Assembly (NCBI GenBank): GCA_964636495.1
Contig: CAZWSL010000001.1
Span: 124,001 to 188,000, forward strand
Reading direction: 5' to 3'
Origin: Desulfobacula sp964636495
GTDB taxonomy: Bacteria; Desulfobacterota; Desulfobacteria; Desulfobacterales; Desulfobacteraceae
DNA: 64,000 bases
The position numbers and the translations under genes were made by a program. This document shows, in pieces, positions 35,822 to 44,484 of this stretch. How positions within the stretch are numbered: the stretch's first letter is position 1; every line of letters starts with the position of its first letter. The notes under the pieces were generated by a model. It had not been told where the DNA came from, searched no databases, and saw nothing but the letters and a program-made list of their open reading frames with translations.

Positions 35822-36325
35822 TTATTCCTTTAAATGTTTTAAAATATGTCCAAGCTCTGGAAATATAAGGTTATTACACGCCAGTTTGCATGCTTTAATA
35901 CTGCCGGGAATACAGAAAACCACTGTGTCTTTAATGATGCCTGCTGTGGCACGTGAAAGAATGGCAGCAGAATCAATCTCTTCAAAGCTTAACTGGGCAA
36001 ACAGGATACCAAAGGCTGTCAGTTCTTTTACAAACATGGGTTTAACTGCTTCAACGGTTACATCTTTAGGACTTAATCCTGTTCCGCCTGTCATAATGAC
36101 AACATCAGGAACGATTTTTTCTACAACATGCATGGTCAGTGAATCAATGGCATCAATATCATCGGTTACCACCTGATGAATGATGACTTCATGCCCCTCT
36201 TTTTTGGCCTGTTTTTTTATCCATGCTCCAGATTTGTCTTCAGAGAGATTTCGGGTCGTGGATACAGAAATGACAGCAATTTTAATATCTCTTGGTGTGT
36301 GTTTTTTATGGAAAAGCGTGCTCAT
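35822..36325 (-). CDS. moaB: Molybdopterin adenylyltransferase-like protein MoaB
   Basis: The 167-residue protein has the MoCF_biosynth fold: 'IKIAVISVSTTRNLSEDKSG' at the N-terminus, the signature 'PDVVIMTGGTGLSPKDVTVEAV' (about 80-101), 'RATAGIIKDTVVFCIPGSIKA'. MoaB/Mog adenylates molybdopterin before metal insertion. The family also contains MoeA-linked and inactive forms. It lies four bases after pyrR and divergent from mobA-moaE-moaC, which completes a Mo/W-cofactor neighbourhood. Confidence 0.9.
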   Translation of the reverse strand: MSTLFHKKHTPRDIKIAVISVSTTRNLSEDKSGAWIKKQAKKEGHEVIIHQVVTDDIDAIDSLTMHVVEKIVPDVVIMTGGTGLSPKDVTVEAVKPMFVKELTAFGILFAQLSFEEIDSAAILSRATAGIIKDTVVFCIPGSIKACKLACNNLIFPELGHILKHLKE

Positions 36326-36328
36326 TTA

Positions 36329-36865
36329 TTACTCCTGTTCAATGTAAACAGCATCTTCGTCATCATGTTCATTCACAAGAACGGTAATCAGGTCATTGTG
36401 GTCTGTATCAAGTGAGATTCCCCTGTAATTGGCCTGTATGGGAAGCTCTCTGTGGCCCCGGTCCACCAGAATGGCAAGCTCAATTCGTGAGGGTCTCCCA
36501 AAATCCATCAAGGCATCCATAGCTGCCCGTATGGTCCGCCCTGTAAACAGGACATCATCCACAAGGATGATATTCATATCATCAACATTAAAGGGTATGT
36601 TTGAAGGTTTTACAACGGGCTGGCAGCTGATTTTAGTCCAGTCATCCCTGTACATATTGATGTCCATGCTTCCAAAGGGGATCTCTGTATTCTCTATTTT
36701 TTGAATCTGGTCTGCTATTCTTTTTGCAAGAAAATCACCCCGTGTCTGTATGCCGACAAGGGCAAGCTTTTCAACTCCTCTCTGCTTTTCTATTATTTCA
36801 TGGGAGATTCTTGTGATAATTCTCTTAAAATCCTTATCATGGAGTATGGTTTTTCTGTTTTTCAT
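36329..36865 (-). CDS. pyrR: PyrR bifunctional regulator/uracil phosphoribosyltransferase
   Basis: The 178-residue PRTase-fold protein has 'RISHEIIEKQRGVEKLALVGIQTRGDFLAKRI' at the N-terminus, the PRPP loop 'IILVDDVLFTGRTIRAAMDAL' (about 98-118) and 'LAILVDRGHRELPIQANYRG', all typical PyrR blocks. In Gram-positive bacteria it binds pyr leader RNA to control attenuation and also makes UMP from uracil. No pyr genes adjoin it here, so its regulatory target would lie elsewhere. It heads the minus-strand trio with moaB. Confidence 0.93.
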   Translation of the reverse strand: MKNRKTILHDKDFKRIITRISHEIIEKQRGVEKLALVGIQTRGDFLAKRIADQIQKIENTEIPFGSMDINMYRDDWTKISCQPVVKPSNIPFNVDDMNIILVDDVLFTGRTIRAAMDALMDFGRPSRIELAILVDRGHRELPIQANYRGISLDTDHNDLITVLVNEHDDEDAVYIEQE

Positions 36866-37065
36866 ACAAATGCCTCTTCAAGGTATAATATGCCATAAAA
36901 AAATCTAATTTCCGGGCTGCCTGTGCCGGGCAGTCCTGTTTCTGTTATAAACACTGCAGCTGGCATGATATCTTTTAATCACATTTTTAGTACCATTTTT
37001 TTTTATGGCGGGCAATACCTTGATTTTTAATATGCCTTGCTATAAATGTGTGTATGAAAAATAGA

Positions 37066-37110
37066 TTTTCAACAGGATTGTATGGAATATTTTCAACAGG
37101 ATTTGTATGG
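37066..37110 (+). repeat. 20/21-base tandem near-duplication directly before mobA
   Basis: TTTTCAACAGGATTGTATGG (37066-37085) recurs with one inserted T (37090-37110) after four bases. Each copy carries CAGGA and ends in an ATGG. The second copy supplies the SD-like CAGGA for the mobA ATG at 37111. It looks like a recent duplication of the translation start region. Confidence 0.6.
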
Positions 37111-37719
37111 ATGAAATTTGATTGTACAGGAGTAATACTTGCCGGCGGAAAAAATTCAAGGCTCCCGGGCAGGAAAAAGACATTTCAAAAAGTCGGAGAG
37201 CAGTCGATTCTTGAAAATATCTGCAGTCTGTTTTCAAAACTGTTCAAAGAGATCATCATAGTGGTAAATGAACCAGAGGAGTTTGCAGGTCTGGATATGA
37301 CCATTGTAACAGATATTATTCCGTTAAAATGTGCGCTTGCTGGGCTCCATGCAGGGCTGTTTTATGCATCTTATCCATTTGCATATGTTACGGCCTGTGA
37401 TACGCCATTTGTGAGTAGAGCTGTTGTTGAACATTTAGTGTGTGAGGCCGCTCCACGCTATGATGTGGTCATTCCAAGGACAGATGACGGGCTTGAACCC
37501 TTATCTGCAGTTTATTCAAAAAACTGTCTTCCTCTTATTGAAAATAATCTTGCAGATAATATTATTATGATTAAAAAATTTTACAGGAAAAAAAAGGTAA
37601 AGGAGATTCCTGTGGAAAAGCTGAGGGCATTAGATCCTGATATGAGATTTTTCTTTAATGTGAATACAGCTGAAGATCTGGAAAAGGCACGATTTATTGC
37701 AGGCAGAACTGATAAATAA
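37111..37719 (+). CDS. mobA: Molybdenum cofactor guanylyltransferase
   Basis: The preferred start, ATG 37111, gives 202 residues beginning 'MKFDCTGVILAGGKNSRLPG'. The nucleotidyltransferase signature is GG-x-S-R-L-x-G-x-K-K, close to the MobA pattern GGxSxRMGxxK. 'YVTACDTPFVS' holds the metal-binding Asp, and 'PLSAVYSKNCLPLIENNL' follows. It attaches GMP to Mo/W-molybdopterin to make the bis-MGD cofactor used by formate dehydrogenases and similar enzymes. A longer frame from 37048 exists, but its first 21 codons span the tandem duplication and look non-native. Confidence 0.88.
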   Translation: MKFDCTGVILAGGKNSRLPGRKKTFQKVGEQSILENICSLFSKLFKEIIIVVNEPEEFAGLDMTIVTDIIPLKCALAGLHAGLFYASYPFAYVTACDTPFVSRAVVEHLVCEAAPRYDVVIPRTDDGLEPLSAVYSKNCLPLIENNLADNIIMIKKFYRKKKVKEIPVEKLRALDPDMRFFFNVNTAEDLEKARFIAGRTDK

Positions 37720-37739
37720 TAGAAATCAGGGAGTATGAT

Positions 37740-38099
37740 ATGAGCGTTGAAAAAATGATGGAAAAAATTAAAAAACATCCTGACTATAACAAGGCCGGGA
37801 TGATTTTGTGCCATAATGGTGTTGTGAGGGAGACATCAAGAGAGGGAGACAAGGTAACAGGGCTTGAAGTTACAGTGGATCATGAAAAACTGGATAAGAT
37901 CATAAAAGAGCAGAAAAGAAGAGAGGGCATTATTGAAATCCTGATAGAAATTAATGAGGGCAGAGAGCTGCTTGTCGGAGATGATGTAATGTTTCTTGTT
38001 GTTGCAGGCAATATAAGGGAAAATGTTATTGAATCTTTGACAGATACTTTGAATCAGGTAAAGACGCAGGCCACAACAAAAAAACAATATTTTATCTGA
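37740..38099 (+). CDS. moaE: MoaE-like molybdopterin synthase large subunit
   Basis: The 119-residue protein matches the short MoaE form of deltaproteobacteria: 'AGMILCHNGVVRETSREGDKVTGLEVTVD' (the R loop), 'GEELLVGDDVMFLVVAG'-like sequence, and a C-terminal 'TTKKQYFI' in place of the 'PIWKKE' lysine loop of E. coli MoaE. It would insert the dithiolene sulfurs with MoaD, which is not encoded here. ATG 37740 follows GGGAG. The altered end means activity should be judged from relatives. Confidence 0.75.
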   Translation: MSVEKMMEKIKKHPDYNKAGMILCHNGVVRETSREGDKVTGLEVTVDHEKLDKIIKEQKRREGIIEILIEINEGRELLVGDDVMFLVVAGNIRENVIESLTDTLNQVKTQATTKKQYFI

Positions 38100-38204
38100 A
38101 TAACAGCTCTGTGGCAGGTGTGTTTTCCTGCCTTGCAGCCGGTAATCAAGGTTTATATATTTTTCTGGCTGTTTTTTCATAAAATATAAATCAGAGGTGA
38201 GAAT

Positions 38205-38681
38205 ATGGCAGATTTTACCCATCTTGACAGAGATGGCCGGGTTAGAATGGTGGATGTGGGTGATAAGGAAAAAACCAGGCGTATTGCTGTGGCTTCCGGT
38301 AGGATTTCAATGGAGCCAGATACCCTGTCCTTGATAATGGATGAAAAAGTTAAAAAGGGAAATGTTCTTGAAACAGCACGGATTGCGGGTGTAATGGCTG
38401 CAAAAAGAACATCTGATTTTATCCCAATGTGTCATCCGATAAATATCACCCATGCAGAGGTGAATTTTTCCTTTGATCAAAAAGTAAGTTGTATTCATAT
38501 TACATCCCGGGTTTCCTTAACTGAAAAAACAGGTGTTGAAATGGAGGCTTTGACCGCTGTCTCTGTTGCAGCCCTGACCATATATGATATGTGCAAATCC
38601 CATGACAGGGCAATGAAAATATCAGATATAAGGCTTCAGTCAAAATCAGGGGGTAAAAGCGGAACATATACTGCAAAATAG
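38205..38681 (+). CDS. moaC: Cyclic pyranopterin monophosphate synthase
   Basis: The 158-residue protein is full-length MoaC: 'MADFTHLDRDGRVRMVDVGDK', 'AGVMAAKRTSDFIPMCHPI' (about 62-81, with the catalytic HP), 'KTGVEMEALTAVSVAALTIYDMCKS' and 'KSGGKSG'. It rearranges the GTP-derived intermediate from MoaA to cPMP in molybdopterin synthesis. ATG 38205 follows AGAGGTGAG. moaA itself is not in the window. Confidence 0.95.
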   Translation: MADFTHLDRDGRVRMVDVGDKEKTRRIAVASGRISMEPDTLSLIMDEKVKKGNVLETARIAGVMAAKRTSDFIPMCHPINITHAEVNFSFDQKVSCIHITSRVSLTEKTGVEMEALTAVSVAALTIYDMCKSHDRAMKISDIRLQSKSGGKSGTYTAK

Positions 38682-38682
38682 T

Positions 38683-39747
38683 GTGGACATGATTACCATC
38701 GGCAATCTGTTGTTACTGGCAAGTGGCTTCATTGCAGGGGTGCTTGTATCCATTCTTTATACAAGACAGAAACGCTCTTCCGTGTCAAAAACCATTGAGC
38801 CTGTTCAGGAGAGTCTTATAAGGTATGAGCAGCATCTGAACTCCATGGAAAAAGATCAGGTGAGAGCCTATGGGGCTATTACTGAAAAACTGCTTGAAAT
38901 GGGCAGGAGCCAGAATACCCTGAATATTGAAACAGCAAATCTTGTAAAGGCTTTGAGAGTACCCCATGTCAGAGGACGATGGGGAGAGATAACCTTGAAA
39001 AGAGCAGCAGAGCTCTCTGGAATGTCAGAATACTGTGATTTCAGTGAACAGCTCTCATCAAAGGGCGACAGCGGTCTTGTCAGGCCTGACATGGTCGTCA
39101 CCCTGCCTGAGAACCGCAAGATCATAATTGATTCAAAAGTACCTCTGATTTCCTATCTTGATGCCCTTGAAGCAAGTGAAGAGGGAGAGAAACAGGAGAG
39201 GATGAGACATCACGGACAGCAGGTAATGAAACACATAAACACTCTTGCTTCTAAAAAATATTTTTCCCACATTTCACCATCTCCTGAATTTGTGATACTC
39301 TTTATTCCGGGAGAAAACTTTTTTTCTGCTGCAGTGAGCCACTATCCTGGCCTGATAGAAAAAGGCATTGAAAAAGGGGTGATACTTGCCACACCAACAA
39401 CTTTGATAGCACTTTTAAAAGCAGTTTTTTACTCCTGGAAACAAAAAAAAAGTTATGAAAATGCCCGGGAGATCAGAAATCTGGGGGTGGAGCTTTTTTC
39501 AAGGCTTTCCACCATGACCGATAATATGAACCGCCTTGGAAAAGATATTGAAAAGTGTGTGGCTGCCTATAACAGGACCGTGGGGTCCATGGAGACAAGA
39601 GTAATGAGCACGGCAAAAAAAATGGAGGGCCTTGGTATCTCCTCAAAAATCATGGACAGCATGGAGGAGATATCGTATTCAAAAACCATTGTAAGACAAT
39701 TTAACAGACATTCAAAAGATAATGAAAAAGATAACCTTGAAAAATAG
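38683..39747 (+). CDS. rmuC: DNA recombination protein RmuC
   Basis: The 354-residue protein has an N-terminal membrane anchor ('IGNLLLLASGFIAGVLVSILY') and a coiled coil. The RmuC nuclease-like domain follows: 'VRGRWGEITLKRAAELSGMSEYCDF' (about 96), 'GLVRPDMVVTLPENRKIIIDSKVPL' and 'IYTIATPTTLIALLKAV'-like sequence near 240. RmuC limits inversions at short repeats, by a poorly known mechanism. The start is GTG 38683, one base after moaC; ATG 38689 is equally plausible. Confidence 0.92.
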   Translation: MDMITIGNLLLLASGFIAGVLVSILYTRQKRSSVSKTIEPVQESLIRYEQHLNSMEKDQVRAYGAITEKLLEMGRSQNTLNIETANLVKALRVPHVRGRWGEITLKRAAELSGMSEYCDFSEQLSSKGDSGLVRPDMVVTLPENRKIIIDSKVPLISYLDALEASEEGEKQERMRHHGQQVMKHINTLASKKYFSHISPSPEFVILFIPGENFFSAAVSHYPGLIEKGIEKGVILATPTTLIALLKAVFYSWKQKKSYENAREIRNLGVELFSRLSTMTDNMNRLGKDIEKCVAAYNRTVGSMETRVMSTAKKMEGLGISSKIMDSMEEISYSKTIVRQFNRHSKDNEKDNLEK

Positions 39748-41014
39748 CAACACTCCCGGTTTTATTGACAGGAGTGAAAACCCGGCAGAGGCAAAGAGGG
39801 TAAAAGATAATTTTTACACCCCTGTTTTCATGATCAGAGTTTTTTTGCTTTTAATTGTGATCTCTTTTTTATCTGGATGCTTTCCCGGCATAAAGGAAGA
39901 TATTACAAAGTTTAATTCTCTTGAAAAACTGAGATCCGTAAATCACCCTCTTTTTACAGATGATTTTGACTACAGGGATCTTTCTCTCTCCATTGACCGC
40001 AGTATTGAGTATTTTCAAAAAGTGCCTCCCCGGAAAAAATATCAATATGGAAAAGAGATCTACACTGCATCTCACCTTATGCTCTCTCTGGAATCATTTA
40101 GAGAATTTCTGCTGAAACAACCGTCAGCAAAGGCTTTAAATAAATTTATAAAGTCAAAATTTGCAGTTTATACAGCATCCGGTAACCAGGAGAAGCAGGT
40201 CCTATTTACAGGATATTTTGAGCCGATTTATCCAGGCAGCTTAAAAAAGAGTGATCTGTATAAATATCCTGTGTATGCCGCCCCGGGCGATCTGTTTGAG
40301 ATTGATCTCTCCCGGTTTTCAGGAAAGTATGAAAATCATAAACGTCTTATGGCAAGGGTGAATCATCTGAACAATACAGTTTTACCTTATTATTCAAGAA
40401 AGCAGATTAATGCCATGGAGGATTTTAAAGCAGAACCTGTGGCTTGGCTTAAGAGCAGAGTGGATAGATTTTTTCTTGAAATTCAGGGCTCCGGCAGAAT
40501 TATGCTTGAAGGTGAAAAAGTATTAAGGCTTCACTATGCAAAGAGTAATGGCAATTCATACAAATCAATCGGGCGCTACCTGATCGATAAAAAGGAGATT
40601 TTAAAGAAGGATATGTCCATGCAGGCCATTCGAAACTGGCTTGAACAAAATCCCCACAGGATGGATGAAGTGTTACACCATAATGGCAGTTTTGTCTTTT
40701 TTCAGGTGGAAGAAGGGGGTCCCTTTGGCTGCCTCGGTGTTGAAGTGACTGCTTTACGTTCCATTGCAACAGATATAAATCTGTTCCCCAAAGGCGCCCT
40801 CTGCTTCATACAGAGCCGGCTGCCTGAAAAAGCAGACAGCAGGGTGGATGAGTGGAAAAAAACCTCTTTTTTCGCTTTGAACCAGGATACAGGCGGAGCT
40901 ATTAAAGGGCCTGCAAGAGCAGATATTTTCTGCGGGCATGGAGAGTATGCGGAGTTTGCTGCAGGCCATATGAATCAATATGGAAAGCTGTTTTTCCTTG
41001 TTCTGAATCCCTGA
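39722..41014 (+). CDS. mltA: Membrane-bound lytic murein transglycosylase A, lipoprotein
   Basis: The protein carries the MltA domain and 3D domain: 'FTGYFEPIYPGSLKKSDLYKYPVYA' (about 160), 'WLKSRVDRFFLEIQGSGRIML' and the 3D aspartates in 'FALNQDTGGAIKGPARADIFCG'. It cleaves peptidoglycan to 1,6-anhydro products at the outer membrane. The lipobox is LSGC, with Cys53 in the 430-residue frame. The start at 39722 overlaps rmuC by 26 bases but puts 36 residues before the signal. ATG 39830 ('MIRVFLLLIVISFLSGC') is a more natural lipoprotein start, though without a clear SD. Confidence 0.9.
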   Translation: MKKITLKNSNTPGFIDRSENPAEAKRVKDNFYTPVFMIRVFLLLIVISFLSGCFPGIKEDITKFNSLEKLRSVNHPLFTDDFDYRDLSLSIDRSIEYFQKVPPRKKYQYGKEIYTASHLMLSLESFREFLLKQPSAKALNKFIKSKFAVYTASGNQEKQVLFTGYFEPIYPGSLKKSDLYKYPVYAAPGDLFEIDLSRFSGKYENHKRLMARVNHLNNTVLPYYSRKQINAMEDFKAEPVAWLKSRVDRFFLEIQGSGRIMLEGEKVLRLHYAKSNGNSYKSIGRYLIDKKEILKKDMSMQAIRNWLEQNPHRMDEVLHHNGSFVFFQVEEGGPFGCLGVEVTALRSIATDINLFPKGALCFIQSRLPEKADSRVDEWKKTSFFALNQDTGGAIKGPARADIFCGHGEYAEFAAGHMNQYGKLFFLVLNP

Positions 41015-41088
41015 TCTTGACAATCGAGAACCAGAAAGGTTTTAAAAACGTCAAGTCACTGGTATAGTGATTCCCGTAAAGTAACCAT

Positions 41089-41133
41089 GCCGGAGGAGAA
41101 TCTACAGATCGTGCACAGGTCCGGTTCTCCGGC
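41089..41133 (+). terminator. Hairpin between convergent mltA and tupC
   Basis: GCCGGAG (41089-41095) pairs with CTCCGGC (41127-41133), extended by GAA/TTC across a small bulge. The loop is long and no strong T-run follows, so termination is only inferred from its place between two convergent genes. Confidence 0.3.
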
Positions 41134-41141
41134 AGATTCTG

Positions 41142-42170
41142 TTAAATCCATTCAACATCTTTTTTATAAAATTTGAGGATCACTTTTTTCCCGGGATAGA
41201 GTGCCAGTTTTGTTATCTTATCAGGGGAGAGCCCGAGGACAAAAGTCATGTCACTGACTCTAACCGCTGTCATGATCAGGAGGGAGTTTTTTTCAAGATG
41301 CATTGAAGTGATCCTGCCTGATAACTGATTCAGGCCGGCAGTGCTCTGCTGCCGTTCATGCTCAATGAATATTCTCTTTTTTCTGATAACAGCACTGCGT
41401 GTTTTTCCGGAAGGAGACGGCAGATGTATGACCTGTCCATCTTCCATTTTTTTTATGTGATTTGTGTCAGTGTCTTTTTCAAAGGGGCCTGTGATTATAT
41501 TTTCAATTCCAGTGGGAAAAAGTCTGCCCTTAGACATGGAAAGATGTCTGCTGCTTATTGAATAAAGCCACTGCAGGTCATGGCTCGCAATGACAAGGGT
41601 GGCATTCCACTCATTTTTTGCATGCAGTGAAGCCTGGCGTATCAGTTTTGCACTTGTTGCATCTACACTTGCGACAGGTTCATCAAGGAGCAGCACTTCT
41701 GGTTTTAAAATAAGCCTGGCAGCCATGGCAACTCTCTGGGTTTCCCCTCCTGACAGTTCATGCCACATTCTTCCTGCAAATTTATCATAATCAAGTCCTA
41801 CGCTGAAAAGCGCATTTTTCACCCGGGTTTCCAGTTTTTCTGTATCTTTTCTTATTTTCAGGCCATAGGCGACATTTTCAAAAACCGTTCTCTTTAAAAG
41901 ATATGGTTTCTGGGTCAAAAGCGTTATTTTTGAGCGGATAGTCTGAGAAAAGGGATATTCCTGATACCCTTTGTAAAAAATGCTTCCCCTGGTTGGCTGA
42001 ATGGTGAAAGCCAGCAGTTTTAACAGCGTACTCTTTCCACTGCCATTGGGTCCTGTAATACCGGTAATGACACCCTGCTGGATGGCGAGCTGATCAATAT
42101 CAAGAACTTTTGTGCTGCCATAAAAGTGGCAGAGATCTTTTAAATAAAATGCCTGGTTTTCAGTTTTCAT
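41142..42170 (-). CDS. tupC: Tungstate ABC transporter ATP-binding protein
   Basis: The 342-residue protein is an ABC ATPase with Walker A 'GITGPNGSGKSTLLKLLAF' (about 33), signature 'ELSGGETQRVAMAARL' (about 140) and Walker B 'PEVLLLDEPVASVD'. A C-terminal region of about 65 residues ('LSGRITSMHLEKNSLLIMT') resembles the MOP/TOBE oxyanion-sensing domain of ModC, and may sense tungstate or molybdate (inference). Its ATG overlaps the tupB stop by four bases (ATGA). The partner proteins identify the substrate. Confidence 0.88.
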   Translation of the reverse strand: MKTENQAFYLKDLCHFYGSTKVLDIDQLAIQQGVITGITGPNGSGKSTLLKLLAFTIQPTRGSIFYKGYQEYPFSQTIRSKITLLTQKPYLLKRTVFENVAYGLKIRKDTEKLETRVKNALFSVGLDYDKFAGRMWHELSGGETQRVAMAARLILKPEVLLLDEPVASVDATSAKLIRQASLHAKNEWNATLVIASHDLQWLYSISSRHLSMSKGRLFPTGIENIITGPFEKDTDTNHIKKMEDGQVIHLPSPSGKTRSAVIRKKRIFIEHERQQSTAGLNQLSGRITSMHLEKNSLLIMTAVRVSDMTFVLGLSPDKITKLALYPGKKVILKFYKKDVEWI

Positions 42171-42853
42171 TGTTTTCTTAAAAATGAGAGGGAGAGATTT
42201 ACAATAAATGCAATCAATATTAAAATAAGCCCAAGGGCAATACCATTGGCAAATAATCCCTTGTTTGTTTCAAGGGCAATAGCTGTTGTAATGGTTCTTG
42301 TGTGATATTTTATATTGCCGCCCACCATCATAGATATGCCGACTTCCGTTAAAACCCTTCCATATGCCGTGACAATTGCAGCAAGGATACTGAATCTCAC
42401 CTCCCACAGGCAGGTCATGATCATATTCCGTTTTCCTGCTCCCAGGGCTGCAAGGGTGAGTTTAAGATCCTGATCAATATTTTCAATTGTAGAGGCAGTG
42501 ATGGCTGTTATTATGGGCAGGGCAAGTATAGTCTGTCCGATTGCAATTCCGGTCAGAGTAAAAAGAAGATTGAATTGACCCAGAGGTCCCTGGCGGGAAA
42601 TAATTGCATAAACAGCAAGACCGATAAATACCGTTGGAAGGGCAAGCATGGTATCAACAATCGTTCTTAAAATTTTTTTCCCTCTGAAATTAAAGTATCC
42701 CAGCAGAAATCCGCATGGCAGACCTGCTCCGATACTCAGCAGTATGGAGCAGGAGGAAACCTTTATTGTTGCAAAGACAGCCGTCCAGGTTGACGTGTCT
42801 CCGCTTATCAGAAGCTCAATGGCCTTTAAAAAGCCTGCAACTATGAAATCCAT
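42167..42853 (-). CDS. tupB: Tungstate ABC transporter permease
   Basis: The 228-residue membrane protein has about five to six helices, with the BPD permease loop 'ITASTIENIDQDLKLTLAALGAGKRNMIMTC' (EAA motif form) near 120-150. 'FATIKVSSCSILLSIGAGLPCGFLLG' near the N-terminus is typical of TupB. It forms the channel for TupA-delivered tungstate. It overlaps tupC by four bases and lies 106 bases after tupA. Confidence 0.9.
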   Translation of the reverse strand: MDFIVAGFLKAIELLISGDTSTWTAVFATIKVSSCSILLSIGAGLPCGFLLGYFNFRGKKILRTIVDTMLALPTVFIGLAVYAIISRQGPLGQFNLLFTLTGIAIGQTILALPIITAITASTIENIDQDLKLTLAALGAGKRNMIMTCLWEVRFSILAAIVTAYGRVLTEVGISMMVGGNIKYHTRTITTAIALETNKGLFANGIALGLILILIAFIVNLSLSFLRKQ

Positions 42854-42959
42854 GTCATTACCCTTTACATGTAAGCCTCTGTTTTATCCGGTCAGTGGGA
42901 AGTGATATTATTTATAAGCTAATTGTGCCTTCTGCACAACTATTTTGTTGGATGCCGCA

Positions 42960-43787
42960 CTATTCAGCATTTGGTATGAATAATTTTTTACCCAGCAGTC
43001 TGAAATCTTTTATCAGGTTCTGAGCATTTTGAGAAGCCATCCAGTCAGAGAATTTTACTGCCAGTTCATATTTTGCATCAGGACAGTTTCCAGGATCAAG
43101 TGTCAGGACACTGTACTGGTTCAGCAGTATGCTGTCACCTTCAACCATTATTTTAAGTGGAGGCGTGCCCCCTTTCAAAGATTGGTATTTTATATATGTG
43201 CCTCTGTCTGTCATGGTGTATGCATTCTTTTCCTGGCAGATATTGATTGTTGCCAGCATTCCCTGACCAGTCTGGATATACCACTTATCCCTTTCCGGTA
43301 TCTCAACTCCTGCATTTTTCCACAGCAGTTTCTCTTTTTTATTTGTTCCGGAATCATCCCCTCTGCTGGCAAACAGGGCATTCTCTGTCTTGATTGCTCT
43401 TAATGCCTCGGATATATTTTTTCCTTTGATGCCGGCAGGGTCTTTTTCAGGTCCAATCATTACAAAATCATTATACATGATCCGGGTCCTCTTTTCCCCG
43501 TATCCCTCTGTAATATATTTTTTTTCTGCAGGCGGGGCATGGACAAGCAGAACATCAACGTCGCATTTCTGCCCGAGTTTTAAAGCCTTGCCTGTTCCGG
43601 TTGCTGTCCATTTCATCTCTATTCCGGTCTCTTTTTCAAAATGCGGTATAAGATAATCAAGGAGGCCTGTGTTATCCGTACTGGTCGTTGTTGCAAGCAT
43701 AAGCATTCTATCTTCTGCATGGGAAGTGATAAAACTCATACCGGCGATAAATGTAATGGATAAGATAATCATTATAGTTTTTTTCAT
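42960..43787 (-). CDS. tupA: Tungstate-binding periplasmic protein
   Basis: ATG 43787 behind AGGAGA gives 275 residues with a signal peptide ('MKKTIMIILSITFIAGMSFITSHAED' cleaved after SHA). The mature N-terminus 'LATTTSTDNTGLLDYL' carries the TTTST oxyanion-binding motif of TupA. 'FASRGDDSGTNKKE' and 'YTMTDRGTYI' are the other two binding-site blocks. TupA has very high affinity for tungstate and excludes molybdate. Tungsten would supply W-dependent formate dehydrogenase or aldehyde oxidoreductases. An upstream in-frame start 13 codons earlier spoils the signal and is rejected. Confidence 0.92.
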   Translation of the reverse strand: MKKTIMIILSITFIAGMSFITSHAEDRMLMLATTTSTDNTGLLDYLIPHFEKETGIEMKWTATGTGKALKLGQKCDVDVLLVHAPPAEKKYITEGYGEKRTRIMYNDFVMIGPEKDPAGIKGKNISEALRAIKTENALFASRGDDSGTNKKEKLLWKNAGVEIPERDKWYIQTGQGMLATINICQEKNAYTMTDRGTYIKYQSLKGGTPPLKIMVEGDSILLNQYSVLTLDPGNCPDAKYELAVKFSDWMASQNAQNLIKDFRLLGKKLFIPNAE

Positions 43788-44068
43788 TTTAAATCTCCTG
43801 AATTGATAAATAGTCAATCTCCACATGTAAAAACATGGTTGGAATATGTTAATTTTAAGGAGGTGTCAATAAAATATTTTATGTTGATATAAAAAACAGA
43901 AAAAACTTACCAATAATAACAAATAACAACAAAAAAGATGTATGGGCTCTCATGGCACCCCTTTACGGTGAATAAAAGAGGCAGGTATTGAAATGGGATG
44001 AATGTGATTTTTCGATTGTGTGTGCGGGAAAAGCTGAGTTGCCCGGGTATTACCGGGAAATTACAATT

Positions 44069-44317
44069 TTATTCATCTTTCAGGAACAGCGTATGATACT
44101 CTTCTTCAATAAGATGCGTTTTTAATTTTTTATTGACAAACAGGTAGATCTCTTCAAGTTCTGCATTGGAGAGTCTTGGTATGAAAGTGTTTAAAAAAGA
44201 GTCTTCGGAAAATTTCTGGAGATAAAACATAATGGTCTCTTCATCTGTCCGGCGATCCATTCCAAACGCTCCGAGACCTTTATATTTATGGATAAAGTTG
44301 TGTGTATCTTTTTTCAT
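44069..44317 (-). CDS. Conserved small cytoplasmic protein, function unknown
   Basis: This 82-residue, mostly helical protein reads 'MKKDTHNFIHKYKGLGAFGM', then 'DEETIMFYLQKFSEDSFLN' and 'RLSNAELEEIYLFVNKKLKTHL'. From memory, similar proteins are common in sulfate-reducing deltaproteobacteria but have no assigned role. There is no cysteine or clear active-site motif. It lies upstream of tupA with a 281-base gap. That gap holds a small CCCGG/CCGGG hairpin just after its stop and no recognised riboswitch. Confidence 0.7.
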   Translation of the reverse strand: MKKDTHNFIHKYKGLGAFGMDRRTDEETIMFYLQKFSEDSFLNTFIPRLSNAELEEIYLFVNKKLKTHLIEEEYHTLFLKDE

Positions 44318-44484
44318 TAATGACTATTCAATATGGGTTATACCTTCATATTCAGTTGAGCCGGAACACCTGAAGCCATACTTCTGCAGACAATGGAATC
44401 TGCCAGCCGTTATCAGGTCAATTTTTCAACCATGAGTGTCAGCTTTCCTGCTGTCAGCAAAAGCCTGGTCATGAAACTGCTTAT

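Noticed and set aside
43827..44068. Molybdenum-cofactor riboswitch upstream of tupA
   Set aside because: Only a small CCCGG/CCGGG hairpin after the preceding gene was found. The conserved Moco-riboswitch core was not recognised.
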